Notes: generated from the letters alone by a model not told the origin. 64,000 bases of DNA from Methylophilus sp. Leaf416 (GCF_001424665.1 NZ_LMQS01000002.1:558001-622000); one strand, 5' to 3'; shown: positions 47,548 through 56,754, counted from the first letter of the stretch. Numbers and translations are program-made.

Positions 47548-48012
47548 AGCGGGCGCTTCACCCAGTATCTTATTGGCCGTGACCCATATGACCGGCTTCA
47601 CTCGCTCATCGACCTTACAGGCATCTATGTAGCCGATAGCGCTTTCGGTGTAAGCGACGTAACGGATCATCGCTTCTTGTGATTCCACGGTATACGGCGG
47701 CTGGATACCGTGGAAATACTGCTCATTCCAGTAACCTACCTGCGACCTGGGACTACTGTGCAATACCTGCTGCGAAAAGCGCAAGCGTAACGGATGGTCA
47801 CTGGACAAATTGGCCGGATGTAAAGGTTTACCATGGTTGTCATACAGCTTCTTGCGCCAATAAACGGATGCCAGATCATTGGTAGCCACCGGCACCGTAT
47901 AGGCAGCCTGAGCTGACACAATCACCGCAATCACCGGCTCGTCAGCCAGGGCGAGGCCGGGCAAAAAGCCAGCGACTATGATCCAGATGCTGAGCAAATA
48001 GAAACGCATCAA
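47521..48012 (-). CDS. Periplasmic phosphate-binding-like protein
   Basis: A 163-residue exported protein with a signal peptide ending LALA-DEP, followed by a compact single domain like half of a PstS-type periplasmic binding protein (YWRKKLYDNHGKPLHP, FSQQVLHSSPRSQVGYWNEQYFHG, and VAYTESAIGYIDA). Such short PstS-like proteins are often next to porins and sensor kinases. It overlaps the upstream porin gene by four bases and is likely co-transcribed with it. Ligand binding has not been shown for this subgroup, so sensing is inference. Confidence 0.75.
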   Translation of the reverse strand: MMRFYLLSIWIIVAGFLPGLALADEPVIAVIVSAQAAYTVPVATNDLASVYWRKKLYDNHGKPLHPANLSSDHPLRLRFSQQVLHSSPRSQVGYWNEQYFHGIQPPYTVESQEAMIRYVAYTESAIGYIDACKVDERVKPVIWVTANKILGEAPALRCSTATP

Positions 48013-49031
48013 TACATCATCGCAAACGAAGTAGTGAATCCGCGCGGTATATCCTCATATTCGCCATTACCGCCTACGACTTCAAATTTTAGTAACTGGT
48101 TTGGTTTTAGCCTTTTGGTTACCCCTATGATCCAGCGCTCGGCGTTGGAGGTGTCAGGCTGATGCAGGCTTTCCAGCCGGGTGATCCAGTACCAGTCATT
48201 TTTGATCAGGTAGGCACTTTGCAGGTAAAAACCACTGCCGCCACCCTGGCCATGGTCAATCTTGCGGGTATACGCTTCGCCACTCAGTTCCCAGCGGTTA
48301 AACTCGATCAGGAAATCCACACCGAGCAGGCTGTATTTAGGTCCAAACGACTGTTCTTCGCGATACGTGGCGTAATTCAGGCCTATGGTATTCAGGCCGG
48401 CATTTTCATCAGTGAAATTGAATACATTATTGAGGGCAACCCGTGCACCACGCATGTCCTTGTACTGCGTTTCACCGCGGCTTTCCGGTTGCGCATTCAT
48501 AGTCGCGCTGTAAATCTGGTAATCCAGCGAGCGCTCCTGAAAAGGCAATGTGCCAAAAAACTGTATGCCGCTGGTAAAGGTGGGAAACAGCTCAGTAGTT
48601 GCCAGAGGCCGGCTAGCTGTCCATACCAGTGGCGATGCATGCAACTGGTTCCATCGGCCTAACGGTGTGAGGAAACGGCCCAGTCGTACGTTGGCACGTT
48701 CGGTTAGATTCACATCAAAATACAGACGCTCGGGATTGATATAGGCATCGCGGAAATCCAGTCCCTGGCGGTGGTTATAACTGGCTACATCTTCCAGGTC
48801 CAGTTCGCCGAAAAACTTGATACGGGTGTTTTTATCCCAAGTCACGATCATCGCCAACTCGTTCCAGTTCAGCCGGGTGGTTTCTGTGCGTGGTATATGC
48901 AAATCCACACTGGTATATCCCCCAATGCGGAAGCCATCCCAGAAAGAGGAATCTTCCTCCGCCAACAGTGGCTTGCACATCATGCACAGGCTGATTACAC
49001 TGACCGCGCAACGCAGTAAAATAGTGGACAT
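48009..49031 (-). CDS. Outer-membrane beta-barrel protein (porin-like)
   Basis: A 340-residue exported protein with a signal peptide ending PLLA-EED. It then has many amphipathic beta strands of the porin type (RIKFFGELDLEDV, NVRLGRFLTPLGRW, LLKFEVVGGNGEY and others) and an aromatic C-terminus. The ATG at 49031 is preferred to the GTG at 49037 because GGAAAG lies at the right distance. It overlaps the next gene by four bases (ATGA). A candidate sigma-54 promoter lies about 20 bases upstream, and the histidine kinase gene is divergent. No substrate can be inferred. Confidence 0.78.
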   Translation of the reverse strand: MSTILLRCAVSVISLCMMCKPLLAEEDSSFWDGFRIGGYTSVDLHIPRTETTRLNWNELAMIVTWDKNTRIKFFGELDLEDVASYNHRQGLDFRDAYINPERLYFDVNLTERANVRLGRFLTPLGRWNQLHASPLVWTASRPLATTELFPTFTSGIQFFGTLPFQERSLDYQIYSATMNAQPESRGETQYKDMRGARVALNNVFNFTDENAGLNTIGLNYATYREEQSFGPKYSLLGVDFLIEFNRWELSGEAYTRKIDHGQGGGSGFYLQSAYLIKNDWYWITRLESLHQPDTSNAERWIIGVTKRLKPNQLLKFEVVGGNGEYEDIPRGFTTSFAMMY

Positions 49032-49048
49032 ACACACTTTCCGATTAA

Positions 49049-49063
49049 GCTAATGCAACGCCA
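49049..49063 (-). promoter_or_regulatory. Weaker candidate sigma-54 promoter of the porin gene
   Basis: On the minus strand TGGCGTTGCATTAGC has TGGC at -24 and TAGC at -12 in correct register, but the -12 lacks one consensus base. Its position 18 bases upstream of the ATG is suitable. Confidence 0.35.
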
Positions 49064-49092
49064 ATAGTAGAAACCGTATTTTCTCATATTCC

Positions 49093-50748
49093 ATGCAAAA
49101 ACATTCGCCTTTAACCATCCGAAAAATGCTGCTAATCGCATTTTTGCTGGCAGGATTATTGCCGGCACTATTGGTGAGTGTGCTCAGCTTTTACCAGGCA
49201 CGCACCGCGTTGCGCACCGAAATAAAACATGACCTGAAAACGACAGGTAAAGCAGTAGGCGAACACATAGACCGCGTGCTGTTTGAACGTGTGCAAAACG
49301 TGCGCAGCTGGAGCCAGCTGGCGATTATGCAAGACATGCAAATTGGTGACATTGATAAGCGGCTATCTGTCTTTCTCGAAGAAACCCACTTAAGCTATGC
49401 CGCTCAATATATTTCGATTGACGTGGTCGACCTGCAATCCATCATTGTTGCCTCCAGTAATCCGCAGCACATCAACCAACGGCTTACCAGCCCGCCAGTC
49501 TGGTTCTCGTTTAAAGATGACGATCAGCCAATCACCATCTATCATTTGCAAAATGATCAGTTGATGATTGCTACGCCCGTTTATTCTGATTTGACCCTGC
49601 AACCTATCGGCCACCTGATTGCCACGTTTAACTGGTCAGTGATCCAGAACTTGCTTAACCATGCCGCTCAACACTCCACTGAGCTTGCCTTGGTAGATGA
49701 ACATGGCCGACTGCTGGCACAGTCCAGAAACTGGTCACAACCACGCTACAACCTGCATACGCATATCCCCATTGAAAGCACACTGCCAATTTACGGCTGG
49801 GAAGTAAAACTCAACAAAGAACATGATGTTGCCGTCGCTCCGGTACACCGCCTGGGGCTTATTTTCATGATCCTTTTAGTGGTGATCCTGTTTTTCTCTT
49901 TACTGCTGGTGCGGCCGATTGCAAAGCGCATCACGCAACCGCTGGAAGAACTGATCCGCTTTGTACAGCAATTGCGGCGTCCGAATGTGGTTGCCCCGCC
50001 GCTGAGTGGCCCTGTGGAGGTACAGGCACTGCATCAGACATTCACTAAAATGGCCGCCGAACTGGCCGAGTCTGAACAACAATTGACACGCGCAGCCAAA
50101 CTGGCAGTGGTTGGGGAAATGGCCGCGGCCATGAGTCATGAGGTGCGTACACCATTAGGCATCATGCGCTCATCGGCTGATGTACTGAAACGCGAACCTA
50201 CACTGAGTGAAGATGGCCGCGAAGTATTGGGATTTATTATTTCCGAGACCGAGCGCCTGAACAAACTGGTGACGTCGCTGATTGATTCGGCCAGGCCGCG
50301 CTTGCCGAGCAAAACGCCACTGGAGCTGCAATCTCACTTGCAACATGTTTGCGATATGTTGCAAAAACAGGCACAGGATAAACATATCCAGCTGTCGTTA
50401 AATGCACCCGAACCAGTGACCATTGCCGCCGACCAGGACCAGATGACCCAGGTACTGGTCAACCTGATTATCAATGCCATTCAGATATTGCCCGAGCATG
50501 GCCAGGTAGCCATTTCTTTATCTCATGACCCGCTTTATGCCTATCTATCGGTGGCAGATAATGGGCCTGGCGTGCCACCAGCGCAGCAGGCACATTTATT
50601 TGAAGCTTTTTTTACCCAGCGTGCCGGTGGTGTAGGGTTGGGCCTGGCGGTGGTCAAACAAATCGTCGAAGCGCACGGTGGTACAATCACCTACAGCACC
50701 AGTCCGTGGCAAGGCGCACAATTCAACCTTGCCTTTCCGTTTGAATAA
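49093..50748 (+). CDS. Sensor histidine kinase with extracytoplasmic cache-like domain
   Basis: A 551-residue membrane kinase. A first transmembrane helix (residues 16-36) is followed by an extracytoplasmic cache-like region to about 255, a second helix (LIFMILLVVILFFSLLLV), a HAMP domain, and the dimerisation helix with the phospho-acceptor H349 in MSHEVRTPLG. The ATPase domain has the N-box NLIINAIQILP, G1 DNGPGVPP and G2 GGVGLGLAVVKQIVEAHGG. It is separated by 28 bases from the NtrC-type regulator, with which it forms a two-component pair. The signal is unknown. Confidence 0.92.
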   Translation: MQKHSPLTIRKMLLIAFLLAGLLPALLVSVLSFYQARTALRTEIKHDLKTTGKAVGEHIDRVLFERVQNVRSWSQLAIMQDMQIGDIDKRLSVFLEETHLSYAAQYISIDVVDLQSIIVASSNPQHINQRLTSPPVWFSFKDDDQPITIYHLQNDQLMIATPVYSDLTLQPIGHLIATFNWSVIQNLLNHAAQHSTELALVDEHGRLLAQSRNWSQPRYNLHTHIPIESTLPIYGWEVKLNKEHDVAVAPVHRLGLIFMILLVVILFFSLLLVRPIAKRITQPLEELIRFVQQLRRPNVVAPPLSGPVEVQALHQTFTKMAAELAESEQQLTRAAKLAVVGEMAAAMSHEVRTPLGIMRSSADVLKREPTLSEDGREVLGFIISETERLNKLVTSLIDSARPRLPSKTPLELQSHLQHVCDMLQKQAQDKHIQLSLNAPEPVTIAADQDQMTQVLVNLIINAIQILPEHGQVAISLSHDPLYAYLSVADNGPGVPPAQQAHLFEAFFTQRAGGVGLGLAVVKQIVEAHGGTITYSTSPWQGAQFNLAFPFE

Positions 50749-50776
50749 AGTCCTGGAATTTAAGTCAGAATAAGGC

Positions 50777-52123
50777 ATGACAACCCCAATCACTATCCTC
50801 GCCGTTGATGATGAGCCGAATATGCGGCGCCTGCTGGAAATCAGCCTGCGCCAGGCCGGTTATCGTGCCCTTTCAGCTGGCAATGGCCGCGAGGCGATGG
50901 CGTTTATCCAGCAACAGCAGATAGACCTGGTAGTCAGTGATTTACATATGCCAGGCATGAATGGCCTGCAATTGCTGGAAACCTTGCGCAAAGAACATGA
51001 GCATTTGCCCTTCATTATGGTGACTGCACAAGGTGAAATTAAGACCGCAGTTGCAGCGATGAAACTGGGTGCCAGCGATTATATTTTGCGCCCGTTTGAG
51101 CTGGAAACACTGGAAGTCGCCATTGATAAAGCCCTGACGCTCAAACGTATCAAGCAGGAAAACAGGTTTTTCAAAGAAACCCAGCAACCGGATATTACCG
51201 GCCTGGTAGGCAATAGCCCGGCCATGCAATCACTGAAACAGATGATTCAACAAGCCGCGCCGGAAAAGGCAACGGTATTTATCGTCGGTGAAACCGGCAC
51301 TGGCAAGGAGCTCGTTGCCAAAGCCCTGCACGAAGCATCTCCCCGCAATTCGGCGTTATTTGTAGCCATCAACTGCGCAGCTATCCCGGCAGATATTCTC
51401 GAATCCGAATTGTTTGGGCATGAGAAAGGCGCTTTCACCGGCGCAGTGAAAGAACGCATCGGTAAATTTGAACTGGCCAATGGCGGTACGCTTTTTCTGG
51501 ATGAAATTACCGAAATGCCTATTCAATTACAGTCAAAATTACTGCGGGTATTGCAGGAAAATGTCGTCGAGAAACTAGGTGGTAACCGGCAGGTTGCGCT
51601 CGATGTGCGGGTAGTTGCCGCAACCAATCGCGACCCGATACAGGCGGTCAAGGAAGGCAAGCTACGCGAAGATCTTTATTACCGCCTGAACGTGCTGCAA
51701 TTGCAGATTCCGCCATTGCGTGAACGTAACGACGACATAGGATTACTGTCGGAGTTTTTTCTTGGTAAACGTCAGTGCCGGCTGAGTGAGAGCGCCAGGC
51801 TTTGCCTGCAACATTATGCATGGCCAGGCAATGTCCGTGAACTGGAAAACATTCTCGAACGCGCCGCGATTCTGGCAGCGAACCAGACCATACAGCCACA
51901 ACATTTGCCAGCGGATATTGGTAAACAACTCCCTGAGTCATCAAGTGAAGTAGCATCAGATAGCAATGCGCTTTCCATCCCCCGCACCACGGAAGCCATG
52001 GAAAAGCGACTGATTTCACAGGCTCTGGAAGCTTGTCAGGGCAATAAAACCAAAGCGGCGAAGCTGCTAGAAATCAGTGAGCGGTCACTCTGGAATAAAC
52101 TCAACCAATATGGGCTCCGTTAA
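50777..52123 (+). CDS. NtrC-family response regulator (sigma-54 activator)
   Basis: A 448-residue activator. The receiver domain has the phosphorylation site D55 in VSDLHMPG. The AAA+ domain contains Walker A GETGTGKE (about 170), the sigma-54 contact loop GAFTGA, Walker B LFLDEITE and the arginine region NVRELEN. The C-terminal Fis-type helix-turn-helix is KTKAAKLLEISERSLWNKL. Together with RpoN it can open -24/-12 promoters, such as the one at 43262 and possibly that at 49049. It is cotranscribed with the histidine kinase. Confidence 0.94.
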   Translation: MTTPITILAVDDEPNMRRLLEISLRQAGYRALSAGNGREAMAFIQQQQIDLVVSDLHMPGMNGLQLLETLRKEHEHLPFIMVTAQGEIKTAVAAMKLGASDYILRPFELETLEVAIDKALTLKRIKQENRFFKETQQPDITGLVGNSPAMQSLKQMIQQAAPEKATVFIVGETGTGKELVAKALHEASPRNSALFVAINCAAIPADILESELFGHEKGAFTGAVKERIGKFELANGGTLFLDEITEMPIQLQSKLLRVLQENVVEKLGGNRQVALDVRVVAATNRDPIQAVKEGKLREDLYYRLNVLQLQIPPLRERNDDIGLLSEFFLGKRQCRLSESARLCLQHYAWPGNVRELENILERAAILAANQTIQPQHLPADIGKQLPESSSEVASDSNALSIPRTTEAMEKRLISQALEACQGNKTKAAKLLEISERSLWNKLNQYGLR

Positions 52124-52154
52124 GTGATTTCACATTCTTTACTAGCTGTTTAAA

Positions 52155-52925
52155 TCAGTCTTCCCACACATAAGCATCCATAGCCAGAATGCCGTAAGTG
52201 GTTTCCGGCGTAAATCTTTTTGGTACACCCTGCCCACTGCCTGCCGCGACAAACAAAGGCATCAGGTGATCTTCGCTCGGGTGCGCTCGTATGCCTTGAC
52301 GATTCTCCGTGCGGTAATTTAATAATGTTTGTGCTTGTTCTCCAGCCAGCTGATCGGCAATCCAGTCGGCAAACGTATTCACATAAGCTAACGGTGCTGC
52401 ATCTCGCTGCCCGGTAAAAAAGTCTGACAAGTTGTGCGTGATAGCACCCGAAGCAAGGATCAGCACATTCTCATCATGCAAATCCTGTAGTGCCCGGCCC
52501 AGCGCGAATTGCGCTGCCGGTGTACTGCGGCTCTGTATCGATAGTTGCGTCACCGGAATATCGGCTTCGGGATACATCAGCGCCAACGGTACCCAGGCAC
52601 CATGATCCAGGCCACGATCGGCTTGCGTTTGCGCTTGAATATCATGTGCCGCTAATAACTCAACCACTTTGTTAGCCAATGCGGGTGCGCCAGGAGCCGG
52701 GTAATGAATGGCATATAATGCCGCCGGAAATCCGGCAAAATCATGAATGGTTGGTGGATGCACTGCCAGACTGACCATAGGCACGCGCGTATCCCAATGT
52801 GCAGAGATGACCAGTATAGCGTCCGGCCTCGGCAAGGATGCTGCCAGGGTTGACAGCATTTTGCCGGTCTCCCCTGGTTCCAGCGCCAGCGTCGGCGCCC
52901 CATGCGAAACGAACAAGGTCGTCAT
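52155..52925 (-). CDS. LigB-family extradiol dioxygenase (DODA/YgiD-like)
   Basis: A 256-residue class III ring-cleavage dioxygenase relative with H8 in SHGAPTL, SAHWDTR, the HHE-type segment around DRGLDHGAWVPL, and a C-terminal domain. These are the non-haem metal ligands of the 4,5-DOPA dioxygenase group. The gene is followed upstream by a DoxX-family gene on the same strand (24 bases), a pair that is common in proteobacteria and often under LysR control. The substrate here is unknown. Confidence 0.88.
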   Translation of the reverse strand: MTTLFVSHGAPTLALEPGETGKMLSTLAASLPRPDAILVISAHWDTRVPMVSLAVHPPTIHDFAGFPAALYAIHYPAPGAPALANKVVELLAAHDIQAQTQADRGLDHGAWVPLALMYPEADIPVTQLSIQSRSTPAAQFALGRALQDLHDENVLILASGAITHNLSDFFTGQRDAAPLAYVNTFADWIADQLAGEQAQTLLNYRTENRQGIRAHPSEDHLMPLFVAAGSGQGVPKRFTPETTYGILAMDAYVWED

Positions 52926-52949
52926 CTAGCAGCCCCCGGCTTTGTGACT

Positions 52950-53342
52950 TTATGAACGACGGCGATTATCCAGACTGTAAGCACCGGCGCCGAACGCGAC
53001 TACCAGCAATAAACCACCCACAATCGTCAAGTTTTTCAGGAACATGATCTGTTGCATCTGGTCAGCCAGATTGAAATGGAACAGAAACGCCGTTGCCAGC
53101 GTAAACAGGGCAATACCGGCAGCAGCCCAACGTGCTTTAAAGCCCACCAGCAAAGCAATACCTAGCACCAGCTCTACAAACAATGCTATGCCATAAGCGA
53201 CTTCCGGCATAGGTGCGCCTACACTTTGAATGTAGCCTATGGTCCCTTCAGGATTGGCTGCTTTACCAAGGCCGCTGATAATAAAAATGTGTGATAACAA
53301 AACACGGCCTAAAACGCTGACTGCTGATTGAAATGAATTCAT
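52950..53342 (-). CDS. DoxX-family membrane protein (first copy)
   Basis: A 130-residue protein with four transmembrane helices and the family motif FIISGLGKAANP near the N-terminus. DoxX proteins are linked to thiol/redox stress or to quinone oxidoreductase systems, but the reaction is not settled. It lies between the dioxygenase gene (same strand) and the divergent LysR gene. A second, clearly related DoxX gene lies 1050 bases away at 54392. Confidence 0.88.
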   Translation of the reverse strand: MNSFQSAVSVLGRVLLSHIFIISGLGKAANPEGTIGYIQSVGAPMPEVAYGIALFVELVLGIALLVGFKARWAAAGIALFTLATAFLFHFNLADQMQQIMFLKNLTIVGGLLLVVAFGAGAYSLDNRRRS

Positions 53343-53406
53343 GTTCTACTCCTCCTGTGAATGAGTGGGCATTAGCCATTGAAATAATCTTGTCATGCTG
53401 ATGACT

Positions 53407-53424
53407 AATACGATGTATTGTATT
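53407..53424. promoter_or_regulatory. Candidate LysR operator between DoxX and lysR-type genes
   Basis: AATAC and GTATT are separated by eight bases in the 147-base divergent region, 65 bases from each gene, where an autoregulated LysR protein would bind. Confidence 0.35.
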
Positions 53425-53489
53425 CCTGAATGGAAAAATTGATAATCCCTGTTATTTAAGTATCACTGTCTCATTTAAGTTGACAATAT

Positions 53490-54398
53490 ATGCCTTCATT
53501 TGAAGAAATGCGCTTTTTTATTGAAGTGGTCAAACATGGCAATTTCACCAGTGCAGCTAAAGTGCTGGGGATTTCCAAACAGCTGGTCAGCCGTCGTATC
53601 ATTGCGCTTGAAGCGCGCTTGGGTGTGCGTTTATTGCAACGCACCACGCGCAAGTTATCACCCACAGAAACGGGAAAAGTTTTTTTCCAGCGTGCTCAGC
53701 ATATTTTGCAAGCCATGCACGACGTAGAAGTTGAAATCAGTCATCGTTCGGATAAATTACGCGGCTTACTCAAAATCTCCACCCCGCTTTCATATGCCAA
53801 CTTGAGGTTGGCGCCTGCGCTGACCTCCTTTATGCAATTGCATCCCATGCTTGAAATCTGGCTGGATGCAGATAACCGGCAAGTGGACATCGTCAGTGAA
53901 GGTTATGACATGGTCATTCGTGTCACTGACCAGCCGGAAGAAGGGATGGTGGCGCGCAAACTGGAAGATGCTGCCATGCGTTTTTGTTGCAGCCCGGACT
54001 ACATCGCGCGTCATGGCGCCCCCCTATCTCCACATGCATTAACATCACATGCGTGCCTGACACACCGTGCCAGCGAGTGGATATTCAATGAAAACGACCA
54101 GCTGCAACGCATTCATATACAACCACGCTTAAGATCCAACCATGGTGAGGTGTTGCGCGATGCCGCGATTGCAGGACTGGGTATCACAGGCTTACCCGCA
54201 TTTTATGTGATGGAGGCGCTGCAAACCGGAAAGCTGGTAGAGGTGCTGGCTGATTACACCATACAACAGGCGGGTATTTATGCCATGTATCCTTACCATA
54301 AGCAGGTTTCTGCGAACGCGCTGGCATTGGTGGCACATTTGCAGCAATGGTTCGGATCAGGTGAAACCAGATCCGAACTATTGAGCGCTGATCACTGA
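53490..54398 (+). CDS. LysR-family transcriptional regulator
   Basis: A 302-residue regulator with an N-terminal winged helix-turn-helix (NFTSAAKVLGISKQLVSRRIIALEA, in pieces at residues 17-41) and a periplasmic-binding-fold effector domain (TPLSYANLRLAPAL and onward). It is divergent from the first DoxX gene and the dioxygenase, and convergent with the second DoxX gene (seven-base overlap), so it most likely controls the first pair. The effector is unknown; the DsdC/AaeR-type motif in the helix-turn-helix is general. Confidence 0.9.
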   Translation: MPSFEEMRFFIEVVKHGNFTSAAKVLGISKQLVSRRIIALEARLGVRLLQRTTRKLSPTETGKVFFQRAQHILQAMHDVEVEISHRSDKLRGLLKISTPLSYANLRLAPALTSFMQLHPMLEIWLDADNRQVDIVSEGYDMVIRVTDQPEEGMVARKLEDAAMRFCCSPDYIARHGAPLSPHALTSHACLTHRASEWIFNENDQLQRIHIQPRLRSNHGEVLRDAAIAGLGITGLPAFYVMEALQTGKLVEVLADYTIQQAGIYAMYPYHKQVSANALALVAHLQQWFGSGETRSELLSADH

Positions 54399-54796
54399 TT
54401 AAGAACCAATCGCTTGCCGTGATCCACGCTGTAACCGCCAGGCCCAAAGGCGATGACGACAAGTAGCCCGCCAATAATAGTGATGTTTTTCAGAAACATG
54501 ATGACCTGTACCGGATCGGCCATATTGCTATGAAACGTCAGCGCCGTGACAAAGGTAAAAATGGCGATCCCCGCTGCCGCCAGTTGCGACCGGAATCCGA
54601 CTAATAACGCTATGCCTAATCCCAGCTCCACGAACAATGCCACCGCATAGGCTATCTGCGGTAATGGTAAATGAGCACTTTCAATATAGGCGATAGTACC
54701 CGCAGGATCCAACAATTTAGTAATGCCGCTGATAACAAAAATTAAAGACAATAAAACACGCCCCATAAAACTAACCCAACGCTGCCGAACATTCAT
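54392..54796 (-). CDS. DoxX-family membrane protein (second copy)
   Basis: A 134-residue four-helix protein very similar to the first copy (FVISGITKLLDPAGTIAYIES versus the same region there, with the shared IMFLKNITIIGGLLLV end). It is convergent with the LysR gene and preceded by its own upstream region. The two copies flanking one regulator suggest a local duplication with later divergence. Confidence 0.88.
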   Translation of the reverse strand: MNVRQRWVSFMGRVLLSLIFVISGITKLLDPAGTIAYIESAHLPLPQIAYAVALFVELGLGIALLVGFRSQLAAAGIAIFTFVTALTFHSNMADPVQVIMFLKNITIIGGLLVVIAFGPGGYSVDHGKRLVLNQ

Positions 54797-54980
54797 ACTG
54801 AATCGCTCCTAATCGTTTTTGGACTCGCCGCCCGCTCGATTCTTTGATCGCTACGGACATCGGTATGATGCATGCCGGTGAAAGACAGAGTTTGTTACCA
54901 CTCAGCTAATCAGCCTCCCTGAACACCGGTGTATCACATTTGTTACTCTGCACCATTCTTGGCTGAAATGCCAGCATGAT

Positions 54981-55009
54981 TTGACTTTGTTATTTAACGA
55001 TGTTAAGTT
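54981..55009 (+). promoter_or_regulatory. Candidate promoter of the TetR-MFP-RND operon
   Basis: TTGACT (54981-54986) and TAAGTT (55004-55009), 17 bases apart, with TG just before the -10. The predicted start near 55016 favours the later ATG of the TetR gene. Confidence 0.45.
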
Positions 55010-55020
55010 AACGATGTTAA
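54994..55020. promoter_or_regulatory. Tandem operator, two copies of TTAACGATGTTAA
   Basis: The 13-base sequence is repeated exactly with a one-base spacer (54994-55006 and 55008-55020). Each copy is itself an inverted repeat (TTAAC-GAT-GTTAA). It covers the -10 and start region of the TetR gene, as an autorepressor site would. Confidence 0.6.
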
Positions 55021-55043
55021 CAATAAATTCCGCTATCGAATTC

Positions 55044-55682
55044 ATGCCCCCAAAAGTAAAAACAGATGCTGAAAAACTGGCTATCCGCACTGTCATCATT
55101 GATGCGGCACGAGACTTGTTTATTCATCACGGGGTAGATGCAGTGACCATGCGAGGCGTGGCTAACAAGATCGGCTATTCAGCCACCAGCATCTACCTTT
55201 ACTTCAGTGACAAGGAACAATTACTACGTGCAGTAGTGGATGCCGACGCCCTTAAGCTGGCACAGGCGCTGCACTCAACTTTAGCCATCAGCGATCCGCT
55301 GGAACGGTTTTTGCAGTTTGCCCAGCATTATGTGCAGTTTGCGCTGGCTAACCCCAATCATTACCGCATGATGTTTATGACGCCACATCTTCCTTGCGAC
55401 CCGGCCTTGTCAAGCATTGAACAACATAACCCTGAACAGGATGGCTATGCCCAGCTCATAGGTGTGGCTACCAGCGCTTGCGCAGCCGGCATATTTAAAG
55501 ATGAATTTAATCATCCTGTTCTCCTGGCACAAACCGTATGGGCATCCATGCATGGGTTGTGCGCATTGCAGATCAACATGGCCGATGATGCCTGGATCAA
55601 TTGGCAGCCAATCGAAGCCCGTATCGATTTCATGATGCGCATGTGTTTACAAGGATTGTTGAAAGTTACTCCACATGAATAA
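55044..55682 (+). CDS. TetR-family regulator of the efflux operon
   Basis: A 212-residue repressor with the N-terminal helix-turn-helix GVDAVTMRGVANKIGYSATSIYLYF (split across residues 28-52) and a C-terminal ligand-binding helical domain. The frame is open from 54981, with ATG codons at 55014 and 55044; the latter is chosen because it follows the operator and promoter. The gene overlaps the membrane-fusion protein gene by eight bases and is part of the same operon, the usual autoregulated arrangement. The inducer is unknown. Confidence 0.88.
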   Translation: MPPKVKTDAEKLAIRTVIIDAARDLFIHHGVDAVTMRGVANKIGYSATSIYLYFSDKEQLLRAVVDADALKLAQALHSTLAISDPLERFLQFAQHYVQFALANPNHYRMMFMTPHLPCDPALSSIEQHNPEQDGYAQLIGVATSACAAGIFKDEFNHPVLLAQTVWASMHGLCALQINMADDAWINWQPIEARIDFMMRMCLQGLLKVTPHE

Positions 55683-56754
55683 CGCTTTTTTACTTACGTT
55701 ATGCTTCAGCCTTCTACTGGGTGCCTGCCACAAGGAAAACCAGGAAGTTGCCGCCCCACGCCCGGTATGGGTGATGAAGGTGGGTACTACAGATACTCAT
55801 GCAAGTGGAAGTTACACCGGTGAAGTTCGCTCGCGCTACGAATCCAGCATCGGCTTCCGCATTGCCGGCAAGATTACTTCTCGTGATGTGAATGTGGGAG
55901 ACATGGTTAAGAAAGGCCAGTTGATTGCACGGCTGGACCCGAATGATTCCCGGCTTAACGCGCAGGCAGCCAGTGCCGAGGTGCAGACTGCGCAGGCCAA
56001 CCTGTCACTGGCAAAATCAGAACTAGCCCGTCGCGAGCAGCTTTACCAAAAACAATTCATTTCCAAATCCGCACTGGAAAGCTACGAGACCCAGGTCAAA
56101 ACCTCGCAGGCTCGCCTGGCACAAGCCCAATCGCAAGCGGCAGTCAGCCAGCACCAAACCGCCTACACACAATTACTCGCTGATCGTGAAGGGGTAATCG
56201 GCATGATTCAGGCAGAGCCCGGACAAGTGGTTGCCGCCGGGCAGACCGTTGCGCAGATTTATGATTTGCAGACACTTGAAATCCAGATTTCTGTACCGGA
56301 AACCACCATAGCGGAGCTGAAGATCGGGGATACGGCACTGGTCACGCTTAAGGAATCAGCACAGCCATATACCGGACGTATCCGTGAAATTTCACCAGCG
56401 GCTAACAGCCAGACACATGCTTTTGATTTACGTATCCAGCTACTCAATATTGATCATCGCATCAAGCTGGGAATGACTGCAGACGTAATGTTCTCTGAGG
56501 CGAATACCGCGCAAAAAATTATCGTCCCTTCCACCGCGGTGACGCAAAATGGTCAACAAGCAGCAGTCTGGGTAATTGATCCGCAACAGCAAGTACATCT
56601 GCGCCCGGTCACGACCGGCTTACTCAGCGAACAAGGGATAGAAATTACTTCTGGCCTGCAAGCAGGCGAAATTATCGCTACTATCGGCGTGCATACATTG
56701 ACCGAAGGCATGCAAGTACAAGCGGTGACGCCTGCACCCGAGGTGCTTCGCTAA
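55675..56754 (+). CDS. RND efflux periplasmic adaptor (membrane-fusion lipoprotein)
   Basis: A 359-residue lipoprotein (lipobox LGAC at about residues 16-19) that bridges an RND pump to an outer-membrane channel. The lipoyl/barrel-sandwich halves flank an alpha-hairpin coiled coil (SAEVQTAQANLSLAKSEL and partner), then the beta-barrel and membrane-proximal domains. The overlap with the TetR gene and contact with the RND gene (adjacent stop and start) show one operon. The outer channel is probably the TolC homologue encoded at 60737. Confidence 0.92.
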   Translation: MNNAFLLTLCFSLLLGACHKENQEVAAPRPVWVMKVGTTDTHASGSYTGEVRSRYESSIGFRIAGKITSRDVNVGDMVKKGQLIARLDPNDSRLNAQAASAEVQTAQANLSLAKSELARREQLYQKQFISKSALESYETQVKTSQARLAQAQSQAAVSQHQTAYTQLLADREGVIGMIQAEPGQVVAAGQTVAQIYDLQTLEIQISVPETTIAELKIGDTALVTLKESAQPYTGRIREISPAANSQTHAFDLRIQLLNIDHRIKLGMTADVMFSEANTAQKIIVPSTAVTQNGQQAAVWVIDPQQQVHLRPVTTGLLSEQGIEITSGLQAGEIIATIGVHTLTEGMQVQAVTPAPEVLR

